Source of the DNA: Anaspis maculata
Taxonomy: Eukaryota > Arthropoda > Insecta > Coleoptera > Scraptiidae
Direction of reading: 5' to 3'
Assembly (NCBI GenBank): GCA_949128115.1
Contig: OX421964.1
Location: 37,502,177-37,566,176 of the forward strand
Length of the DNA: 64,000 bases
This document shows positions 23,025 through 33,844 of this stretch, one piece after another. The stretch's first letter is position 1. Every line of letters begins with the position of its first letter. A program made the translations under genes and the position numbers. Under the pieces are notes generated by a model. It did not search any database, was not told where the DNA came from, and saw only the letters and a list, made by a program, of their open reading frames with translations.

Positions 23025-26000
23025 CCTATAGACTAGAACTATTTTTCAAAAAATCATATGCAAGAAGCATTTCATATAACATTTTGGTAACAAGGCATTC
23101 TGGGGTATTTGGGCCTCGCTAAATACAAAAATGCCTGTTACTAACTCGAAATTTTGACAGGAAAGCTGCAATGGGGGAGCGGGGGTAAAATCAACAATAA
23201 AAATGCCGGAATTTCAACCTGTCACTGATGTGAGCTCAAACACACCCTATATCGATTCACTAAATTCATGTCGTACCAAACTGACAAGCCAAGTGTCACT
23301 AAGTCTCAAGAGAGGGGCTAGCCGGAGGCCTTTTGGCCTGTGTTAGTGATTTTCTAATTTTGTTGATTTTGGATCAATATTGCCAAGTTTGGTGTCGTTT
23401 CCAACTATTTTCCACATTTAGAACTCTAATTATGGCTCCACATATCGATTAGAGGCAATTTTAAAGTAGTTTTATACAAAAAACCATGTTTTTTGAGGTT
23501 TTTTTCTTCTGAATTTTCGTCAAGTTATGTATCTTTGTCATGGGTAATGCTGTCGAAATTCTTACGTAAATCATTAGCTACAAGTAAGTAACATCTGAAA
23601 ATGATGGGCTGTATGAGTTTTTCATTTCTACAAGATCTGAAAGTAGATTTGTTTGCAAGGCCGTTTGACTTCAATTTTCGACTAACCTTTATGTAGCTCA
23701 ATTTCCGCTTTTTACCGTTGTGAATTGTAGAGAGAGCATTCCTGCTACCGTTAAATGCAAAAACATGGCTTTTTGTTTGGTGGTTTCACCAGAATATTGG
23801 TTTTACTGCGGAAACTGGAGAATTCTCTGGTGAAAAACTCACTTTAGGCAGCCTTCGCATAAGAAAAAATTCCTGATAGATTTGAAACAAAATGCTCATC
23901 TATATATGATTTTTGAGTGTAAGGTACTCAAGCCCGATGAGCCATGTAAGAATTTTGACCACACATTCGCTGTGCAAAGATATAACCATCGGATCCCAAG
24001 GAAGTGAAAAAAGAGTAAAAACTGAAATTTTCAACAATAATTTGGCCCTCTGGAATACTGAAGTCCAGAATTCAACCCATATACGAATTTATTCAGAAAC
24101 TGTACTTCTCTCGTCACTCTATCCAAAGATTATCAGAACTTGCGACCCATTGATGGTTTCAGCCTTCAGTTTTTGTCTATTAGTAGATCTAGAATAGGAA
24201 GAATATACAGTTTAAAATAGATTCTTAACCATTTTAGAGACTAATGAAAACTAGTTCGATTGAAAGAAACCTAGTTGACAGACTTACTACTTGAAAGACC
24301 TGCACAGAGCCTTGCCAAGAATCTTTTCAACACCTAACGCTGACCTAGTATCAACACAAGAGCACTTTTCAGATTCAGGAAAATCAAGTAGTATTCAACA
24401 GGATTAGTATGCAGTCAAAAGAAAAATTTACAGTTGATGAAGCAATTATCTTACCCATTCACCTATTTTGTGGCTGTTGAGGCAGAATCCTTTGCATTCG
24501 CAGAGTTTCAGGCATTTCATGCCAGACTTTCTGCAAGAGCAAATTCAAATCCCACAGTTTGTTTTGCAGCCGGAAGCTCCGATTTGAGGACACGAGTTAT
24601 TAGTGATCAGTATTATGGTTATCTCCAGAGTGGACCGTGCCTGATAATGGCTTTTCTTAATGTGAAGCTGTATATGGCATTGCTGGGTGGGAGGAAGCGA
24701 CTCCGGTTTCTCAACAGCCGCAAACAAAAATTTTCGAGCCTTTTCACCCACAGGTGTCGTCAGTCTTGAGCTGTAACAAATAGAACTCATTGTGAGATAA
24801 TGGATAAGTCAATAATAGAGTCCTCTTGCGTGAAATAGTATTTTTCGTGCTGCCATAACCGAAAATGACAATATACGCTCGGTGTCCTGCACTGTAATAT
24901 TCAGAAAAAGATCTAGAGCGGCAAAGTAAAAAGTAAACGTAAAAAATAAACTAACCTCGCAAAATCATCCACAATGCAAGAGAGATCACGTTTCCAATGT
25001 TATAGCTTGAAATTTTCGGTTTAAATCAGTTAAAATTATAAATAATTACTTTGAAAATTGACAATTTAGGGTCATTTTTCTAATATCTGTTGGTACAATT
25101 GCAGAATGATTTTTGACGTTTTGTGGCGCGAAGGTTTAAAAGTGATTAATTTATGCCATTTCCTGTGTTTCGTCGTCACACAAGACACTAGAGCTCAGTG
25201 ATTTCGGGATTTCTGAGGGATGGCCCTTCTAATTGGGGAGGGTAAGGGCGGTTTTAGGCAAGAAAATTCAAACATAGGACGCAATTTTTCAAATCGACAT
25301 TTGACACACAAAAATCTGCATCTAGTAGGTATATGCCTCGTGCCTTGGTGATGAATGGCAGAAGTACCAACTTGAAATGATTTTTGCGATATGATCTTAT
25401 TTATTTGTAATTTCATTAAAAGCAGCACGAAAAACGATGTATGCTACTCGCGCTGAAAACGGCATAGCATAACTCTCTTACAGAGGGCCTAGGGCCTCGA
25501 GCTGCATTCACGTTCGTTATGCTATGCCCGGTTTTCGGCGCTAGTAACATAAAATACTATTTCAATACAAGAGCGCGTTTTTAGGTTCGAAGCCGTGTTT
25601 GCCATCATGAGGCGTAGTCATTATACAGCGAGTGAAAAGGAATGATCCTCATTTCTTCACAAGCATGATGTTTGAATACGAGACGAAGTTGAGTGATGCA
25701 AATCATGAAAGGAAAGTGAAGAAATTGACATTCCATGAGAGTAATATTGACCGGTAGCAGCCGATTATGGAAGTGGATGGAATGTCTTTTAGTTAATGCA
25801 ACTGTCACAAAATTTATTAAGTCTCACAATAATTTTTATTCCACATCCACTCATAGTGGTGTTCCATTTCACAGGTTGACCAGTATATCTCAAATTTCGC
25901 TAGAAAATCTAAGCATCAAAATTGAATCCAGAATTTAAAGATATGGTAATTTTAAAAAAATTAACAGCAGCTTAAAAATTGGAACAAGAAGAAAAGTCGA

Positions 26001-26340
26001 CCCGACCAACCAGTATCTACGCCACTGGATACTTTTGTTGAAGTTCTTCATCATCAAATCATGGACACGTACCTAATAACTATCTGTAGGTATAAAATTT
26101 GCGTTTAATCGGTAAAGCGGTTGAAAATATACGGCAGAAAACAATCCGTTTCGCCTCATTGGCAGCAATCTTCAACTATCGTGGGTAGCTTACTTCCGGT
26201 CAATATTTTGCCTTCGTAACAGGCATATTCAGATTCAGAAGGGTCTATTCAGTCTAGAAACACTTGTTACCAAAATGTTATATGAAATGCCTCTAGGAGG
26301 TAATTTAAGGCTTTTTCTAATTTTTGTACCAGTCTACTAT
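23025..26340. repeat. distant inverted repeat pair, possible large element
   Basis: A 25-bp exact match within about 23064-23090 (CATTTCATATAACATTTTGG and on) occurs in reverse complement at about 26264-26292. Weaker similarity extends on both sides of each copy for roughly 100 bp. The 3.1 kb between them is unrecognised, apart from an inner inverted-repeat unit at about 24817-25576. No target duplication was found. Confidence 0.4.
24817..25576. repeat. inverted-repeat unit, about 760 bp
   Basis: GAAATAGTATTTTT near 24833 pairs with AAAATACTATTTC near 25552. Close to the right end a shorter palindrome pairs GAAAACGGCATAGCATAAC (about 25455) with GTTATGCTATGCCCGGTTTTC (about 25516). No coding region is visible. 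Confidence 0.45.
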
Positions 26341-26870
26341 GGACAGGGAGCTGATGTCTCAAAACTTACGTCATAAGGTCACGAACATAAGGTACATGAT
26401 TTAACCCATGATTTTGTAGGTCTAATGTGCGTTGATAAAGTTGTTAAAAATTTCTTTATCTCACATGTCAGACCGGGGGCTTTAGGCTGGTATAGGCTTG
26501 TCAATTTTCGAAAAATGTCAAAAATTTATGTCATGAGGTACCTACATGAATAAAACCAACGGGCTTTTGTGTGGGAACATCCCCTTGATCAAAAATCGGG
26601 TCACAAGACAAAATTTTTGGGGGCTCTCGGTCCATAAGATAAGTTTGAAATTTTCAAAAAAGGCCAAAATTTACCTTCTCCTTTGTCATAATTTTAGGAA
26701 TGAAAAACAATTCTCACATGATTTTTTACGCAGGTTTCGAATCTGTCCACAAAAATGTTTATTGGTACTCCGCTTACAGGGTGCAACATCGAAAAAATTT
26801 TCTCAAATCTTACACCCTGTATTTTAATATAGAAATCGATTGTGCTGGGAAATTTTTAGCAATAAAAAAC
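26337..26870. repeat. partial copy of the 50298-51188 repeat family
   Basis: CTATGGACAGGGAGCTGATG begins a stretch that follows the same order as the left arm of the element at 50298 (GTCAGACCGGG, CCAAC, TCGGTCCATAAGA segments). It then joins a segment with ACAGGGTGCAACATCG and ACACCCTGTATTTTAATAT, which in the other copy sits in reverse orientation in the loop. Confidence 0.6.
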
Positions 26871-28394
26871 AAAAATAGCTAATCGAGTAGACAGTCCAAT
26901 TTCAGTACCAGTTTTCTTATTTTTTTTTTCGAAGCACTGTTAGCAATCAGCAATGGAACCGTAAGATGAAAAACAAAAGAAAGGTCAGCCTTGAGCGAGA
27001 TGTTATGGATCCAGAACTTTTCTGGACTCGGGTAACAATGACATTACCACATGATTGTGAACGCTTGTATGAATTTCTTATCTTCTGGTTCTCAACAGTA
27101 ATATTACCATCAACATCACATAAGACTAAATTATTCTGACGTAAGTAAGAGCGGAAAAGTACTGATTCAAATAAAAATCTTAAATCAAATGCGAGTATAA
27201 CTGGTTGCCTATACATCAAGGAGTTTAGGTAGGTATATATCTGAGGTCCTGTCAAACCATGACTGATAATCATAATAGTAATAGTGCTTTGAAAATAGAG
27301 TATAAAATCGCCAGGCTTCGTAGGTTGAATAAATAGGTGGGCATTAAAAATAGCTGATCTGTATAATTCATTTAATTTGGTCTGTACCCGCCAATTATCG
27401 GAATCTCCCCGTCTCTGTAATCGCAAATAAAAGTTTGGCCAAGCAATGACAACAACAAAGGGTTCTCTCGTCTAATCGCTTCAATATTTAATTACGACGA
27501 TAATTTGCGTACAAACACATACACACGCAATCGCTAACAACAACCAAGTCACATCCAGAGCATTAAAAATCGGCCATATGGTGGGACCGGATTACACTGG
27601 GGTTGATTTAAATTGCGGGTCCAGATAAATGAAGAGGTGTTCCATTCGCTCACCTCCATTATTGTCCGCGATCGGCCATAAATTCCAGGAGCGACTTTGC
27701 AGGGCGACTGGAAATCATCCCCATATAGGCGGCCTCCCGCGGTTTGCTCCTCTAAACAATATAAGTACCGCCGATGATATTTCTAATACCCCCACACCCT
27801 CCCAGATCCTCCCCGCGCTTTGCTGCGTACAGCTGCTGCTTTGCGCCGGGCTTGTTTACAGCCCCAGAGGACATGGAAATTTAAAGCCATTTTTAACGAC
27901 TTACTATACTCGTGATTTTCATATCACCGTATTCGAAGCCTGATGCTTGCTCATGACGCGTTTTGGAATCCTTTGGAATAACAAGAAAAGCGTTATTGCT
28001 TCAAGTTATGATTAAATAATAAACCATCATAAATCTATTAGGCTGACTGCGAAGGTACAGTGCAGATCTGATAGGTAAATATAAAAATAAGTCTGTCACC
28101 ATTTAGTTCCAATCAAATCAACAAGGCTACATCTAGGTACCTACTGAAAAATAGCCGCCCTGTACATTTTAAACAAGAGACAAGCCAACATCTCAAGTGA
28201 GAATATTCGTGCAGAAAAAATCTGATTTCGACGGATTTATCCATTTTGAGGTCCCCAAGATGTATGTCATTCGAAAGCCCATAAGAAACTATATTCAGAA
28301 TATGTAGTTCAAAGTTCCAAATGATGCTTCCTCTGTCATCTGTCACAAGTAACAAAGTTCAATTTAATAAATCAAAAAGTACTCAATGGATTCA
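26871..28394. other. unassigned sequence, no gene seen
   Basis: The longest frame (26947-27426 minus, 159 codons) has no recognisable domain and an ordinary AT-rich composition. I see no repeat ends. Confidence 0.35.
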
Positions 28395-28560
28395 AATCAT
28401 AATTTAAATTCTAGAACTCGGTCGGTAGCAAGGTGAGCTCTGTTCCGCTTTCAAATATAGAGGTCTCGGTTTCAAATCCACACTGGACCAGATGGACTTT
28501 TTCACGCGTTCCTTACTACTGGGTCATCTACTACCGTGCGATGATGATGAAACGAAAAAG
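28395..28560 (+). repeat. candidate tRNA-derived SINE head
   Basis: AACTCGGTCGGTAGCAAGG near 28412 resembles a pol III A box, and GGTTTCAAATCC near 28466 resembles a B box. The spacing is about 50 nt, as in tRNA-derived SINEs. No clean cloverleaf acceptor stem is visible, so it is not called a tRNA gene. No target duplication or tail was identified. Confidence 0.25.
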
Positions 28561-28910
28561 TCATCGAAAAAAAACACACTGAAAGTCCCCCATTGTTCCA
28601 CACATTGTATCGTCGTTGTTATACTTAGGCAGGTACAGTAAAACCCATATAGAAAATATCCTGCTAATAACCCGTGGTTGATACAGGTGAATAAAAAAAA
28701 ATCGCCAAGAAACAAACCAACGAGAAATGGAGTTTCAGTCAGCTGTCGTGGTTTTTCATCATTTCCCGTTCGTCCGCTATAAAATGAAATTACTTACTTT
28801 GATAAAGCTTGGCAGTGGTGAACGTTATTTTGCCATTTTTCACAAACTCCCGAGCTGAATAATATGGTCTTTATACCTATCACAGCGAGGCACCCTAGCA
28901 CAAGATAATT

Positions 28911-31275
28911 TTGGTGGCCAGCGTGTCTTCTGGCGTCACAGGTCACAGGGAAGATCTTGATTTTGAACTCTGGCGCTTAGATTACATTGTGACCAATCTG
29001 CCGGAGGACTGTAGGCTTAGGGTCCTGGATCCGGGGTTGTCGGACCATTTGGCCCAGTTTTTGGAGTGTAGCGTTCCGGGCGGCTCACAGCATGGTGTCC
29101 CAGAACAGTGCGGATGGCGAAGGCGAGTCAACGAACGTTCAATAGAGGAATTCATGTTTCATTTTAGATCCGATGCCGTTCATTGAATAATTATATGACA
29201 GTAGATGAGACTTTTGATGCTTTTTGGGATCATTTCAACTGGTGCTTCCAGGTTTCGCATCCCCTACAAAAGATTAAATGTAAGGCAACATATCCTTGGA
29301 GATCAAATTTAGACCATCTCAGCAGGCTGTGGAGGAATCAAGGAAACTGAGAGAATTTAATTGGCTCAGAAAAAGCACGACTAATGTTGAAGTTCATACT
29401 AATTACAAAAATTTCAAAAAACAATTGACTAAGAAAATCCAAAATGAGAAAAGAATGTTTTACTTGCAAGACATAAATTCTTCTGCGAATAAAAACAAAA
29501 GGCTATGGGAAATTGTAAATATGAAAATAAATAAAAAGAAAGTCACGCATAATTGTATAGCTCTTAAGATCAACGATAGCGTTTTAACAGAAAAGAATGC
29601 CATTTGTGAGGTGTTCGGTAATTATTTTGCCAATGGAGCGAAAAACCAAATACTGCAAAAATTCCCCAATAAAACCAGAAACTGCACTATTTCTGTAAGA
29701 GGAAATAAACCGTCAATGTTCTTTTTTCCGGTAACACATCTCGAGGTTGCAGATATTGTGAGAGGCATGAAAGATAAGAAGTCTGTAGGGTTGGACGAAA
29801 TCCCTATACGTTTGTTGAAGGCGTGTTGTGCCGACGTCAGCCCGTACCTTGCACACATAATAAACATATCTGTGACCCAGGGAAAGTTTCCAACGGCTCT
29901 GAAACGAACAAAAACCGTGCCTGTTTTCGAAAAAGGTAGTAAGGAGGACATTATGAATTACCGAGCGGTGACCGTGGTGAGCCCACTTTCAAAAATAATT
30001 GAAAAAGCAATGCATTCAAGGTTGGTGTCTTTTTTGAACAAAAACGAATTAATAACTAGGAGTCAGCACGGGTTCCGTGAAGGGTTCTCCACCGAGACGG
30101 CCACCACTGAATTGGTTCAGTTTGTTTACGATAAGATCGATAAGGGACACCGTGTTGTGGGTCTGTTCTTTGATTTGTCACGGGCGTTTGACACTCTGGA
30201 TCCAGGTTTTCTGGGGGAAAAGTTGAGCGCGATGGGGATTCGTGGTTCGGTGAATGACTGGTTGATGTCGTATGTGAGACACAGACAGACAACTTGTGGT
30301 CGGGATTGGTGATGTTCGGTCGGGGGTGTATGGCGTGGATCTTGGCACTTCACAGGGAGGTATCCTTGGTCCATCGCTGTTCCTTCTGTACGTCAATGAC
30401 CTCCCGGAGTACATTACTGAGGCGAAAGTATTGCTGTATGCCGATGACACTACTACCATGTGGTGAGTGGCCATGATCCAGCTGAGGTGGCTCGCCGGGT
30501 GGACCTAGCGTTCCGGGAGTTTGCCGCGTGGTGCGAAAGAAATTGTTTAATAATTAATTTATCAAAAACAGTCATTATAGAGTTTGCGGGAGCCGCGGAG
30601 CCCAAGATGTGTGGCTTCAGCTTTGGTGGGGCGGATCTGCCGATGTCGCAAGATTGCAGATTTTTGGGAGTTCAGATTGACGGCAGATTGGGTTGGAGCC
30701 TGCAGGTAGAAAGCGTGTGCGCCCGACTCAACAAGTCATTTTTTGCCATTTTCAACTTGAGAAGAATACTGAATACGCCTGATCTTGTTACAATTTACTA
30801 TGCTAATTTTCACTCCGTGCTCTCTTACGGTATTACCGTCTGGGGTCAGGCGACTCAAATTGGGAGAGTATTCATGATACAAAAAAGAGTCATTAGAATC
30901 ATGTTTGATCTGGCGCGCACGGACTCCTGCAGACCTATGTTCAGGACTCATGGGATCCTCACGGTGGCGTGTGTCTACTTGCTGAAGATACTGACATACA
31001 TCCATTGTAAGCAGGATCAAATGAAAAAAGCAAGAGACGTTCATTCGTACGACACGCGAAACAGGAGCGACCTTGTCATTGACAGATATTTTCACTCATA
31101 CAATACGAGGTCACCAGTGTGTGCCGGCTCAAAAATGTACAACATGCTTCCTGGCGCGTTTAGGCAGCTTCCTCCAAGGGCTTTCAGGAAAAAACTAAAA
31201 TTGCTTCTCGCAGAGCACTGTTTCTACACGGTTGTCGAGTTTGAAAGGTTCTTAAATGAAAGACCAAATACCTAA
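28911..31275 (+). pseudogene. endonuclease/reverse transcriptase ORF2 remnant, frameshifted
   Basis: The product would be the APE endonuclease-reverse transcriptase of a jockey- or CR1-like non-LTR element. At 28967-29056 the protein reads LDYIVTNLP and later GLSDHLAQ, the closing motifs of the endonuclease. The RT begins near 29780 (KSVGLDEIP) and runs through a region with SQHGFREG (about 30060) and FFDLSRAFD (about 30168, first catalytic Asp). The YADD box is at about 30437-30448. The C-terminal part, 30460-31275, carries the usual VRTH/SYDTRN-like segment. The frame shifts near 29168 and again near 29300. A further shift lies at about 30290-30312, where frame 1 hits a stop, and another at about 30460, which returns to frame 1. 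The copy cannot make a functional protein. Clade is uncertain. Confidence 0.85.
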
Positions 31276-31557
31276 GATCTACCAAAGTCTCTGATTGACT
31301 GACACTTGTTTTTTTACTAAACTGTAAATGTTATTATTTTGTCATATATCAATTCTGATCGATTTGTGTGATTGTTTCAACTGTGAAATGTACAAACATT
31401 CAAAATTTCATTAGATAATATTATATTTGTTTCTATTAATTAGGAACTTACTTATCTGTGATAAGTGCCTGTACCTAACTACCATACCACTGACTTGACC
31501 ATTTTTTCAACAAATGCAACAAGGTTCAATAAATACTATTATTATTATTATTATTAT
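28911..31557 (+). mobile_element. 5'-truncated APE-type non-LTR retrotransposon
   Basis: The element retains the end of the endonuclease, the whole reverse transcriptase in shifted frames, a C-terminal region, an AATAAA at 31528-31533 and an (ATT)n tail ending about 31557. The 5' part of the endonuclease and any ORF1 are absent, the usual result of incomplete reverse transcription. The exact 5' junction lies somewhere before 28911 and was not resolved. Confidence 0.8.
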
Positions 31558-33501
31558 CAACTTGTTAATAGTGTTTAGCATGGTCGTAGCATTGTCTTCG
31601 TTACCATTACGATGCTCTTATGAAAGGTAGGAAAAGGGTTCAATCTGCTGTTGTAAAAGTGAATGAAATGCGGTTTCTGAGAAGGGTGGTATATGAAACC
31701 GGATTTCTTTGAGGTTAAGGTTCTGCAGCCTCTTGAGATTTCTTGAGCCACAGAGCTGTTTGAGTGGGTTGTTTTTACGCGAATAAATCTATCTTCCAGG
31801 AAACTTGCTCAATCTGGTTGGTATTTTCCTTCAATTTTACAATCACATCCACTTCCTGAAGGGTCGATCAAAATCATTACTAGAGAAGCGTTGGAGAATA
31901 TGCAAGCGAACAAAAATACGTGAACAGGTGAACTCAGCTAAGATGCGGAAATATTAAGGGAACGAGGCGATTACCGCCCCCGGAGTTTCCGGAGCCTCCG
32001 GAACACGCGAACTCCATCTGATTGCGTAATTACGCCTCACCTATTAATTCACGGCCGTCTTTTGTCGGCATTCAGAGACTTTATCGTGTAACTTGATTTG
32101 CTTTGTGCTAGAAAAGTCGTGTGATGGAAATTAAGCGAATGTTCGTATAATCGCGCAGTATACACCCAAGCTTGGCTTGTTGCCTGCCTGGGCTTTAGTG
32201 CTAAGGCACAGTCCACAGTGTTGGACTTGTATGAGGTGTTGATTGGTGCCAAACAAACCATTAATGTGAATGAAATTACACGGTGTGCGGTTATTAATAT
32301 TATTTCGTGCCTCATTATGGGCGCGCTAGAACTAGAAAACAAGATCACGAGAGAGATATGGACGGAAAAAGTGTCGAATCCGCCGCAGTCTACGAGTATA
32401 CCAAATGGGTACGGGTATTAGCAAATCCGCTAACAATGTGCGTTCGTTAGATTAGGTATGTTTGAGCCTAATTAGTCGTGGTAGTAAGTAAATCAAGAAA
32501 AGTTGCGGGTAATTTTATCGCAAGTTTCCACAGAAATGTATTATTGACATTTAACTAGAAGCTGACTTTGTCCACCTTTGACCCCAAGCTACCGGTGTTT
32601 TAGCTCAGCATTCTTGAGCACCATCAGGCCCCTCGAGTTTTCTGGAATATGCTGGAACCAAGCAAGATTTTCGTTACTCGAGCCTTCAGTCTGGCCTCTG
32701 CACTCGTGACAATAATTTACATGTTACCTTTACTTTCAAAACTCACACCTTGTCCATTTAATTTAGCTTCATGTTGAGAAAACGTAAAAGTCTCTTTTAC
32801 AATACAACCCCCTTTTATTATTCTTTGAAAGTAGTCCCTATTTTATGTCATAGTATTTATTTAAACTGAGTAATTATCGATATCGTGGGAATCATGTTTC
32901 CAACAGCCAATTTTACAATAGCGATACTCGTAAGTCTTGTGGACGACTGGAGGCCTGGAGGGAGGGGTATCGATTTTGACGTCCAGGTGTCCAAAAAGGC
33001 CAAACCATGGCCTGTTAATGGACTGCGATTCGCAAAAATGTGATCACGAGTACCGAGGAGATTTTTGTACCTACTGTTCGAGTAGACACTAGAAAAATGT
33101 GAAAACATTCCGGTCTGAGCGCTAATATAATGATATAGATATCGTATGTAGATCTTCTCATATAGGCGGTTCCCTTTGCTCGCAGCTCGGGCGCAGGTCT
33201 TCAAATATACAAGTTCGCTCGTTCGATTGGCTGTTTAAGCGGGAGCGCTTTATTGATTGACGATTGGGCTGGTTAGGGTTCGGGTTGGCGACGGCGCCAA
33301 TATAGGTGAACCTGCGCCTCGAGGCTTTCAAAACGATCTCGAGATTTTAGGCCCTCAGCGGTACATATACGAACCAGACCGACCAGACCGGCCATGGTCT
33401 GCTTGACTCCGCATAACGTCACATGACCTATTCCGTAATTTTGAGAATAACAATGGGATGTATGCACAAACCTGTAGTATAGCGCTGGACTGCTAATTCC
33501 T
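31558..33501. other. unassigned sequence, no gene seen
   Basis: No frame with a recognisable domain and no repeat ends recognised. The short frames here are unremarkable. Confidence 0.35.
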
Positions 33502-33844
33502 CAGATCCCCAGGGATGCCAGACGTCCCGTTTTCTGCGGGATTGTCCCGCAATTGATTATTTTGTTCCGCGTCCCGCATACATCCGAAAATGTCTCGCAC
33601 ACTGATATTTTGGCTTTTTATATATTTTTTTATTATACACCAAATTAAAATTCAAAATTCAACTTCCAACTTCAAAATTCAGTTCAAATCGATAATAGAT
33701 GAATAAAGAAAAAAATTACTGCGCTCAAAGGTGCAGATGTAGCTACACTAGACCAGACCCACAGAGACCCAATCTGACTATAAGACTAGCTAGGCATGTA
33801 GGTATGTGGGGCACTAATACCATTGTTTGAGAAAAAACACATTT

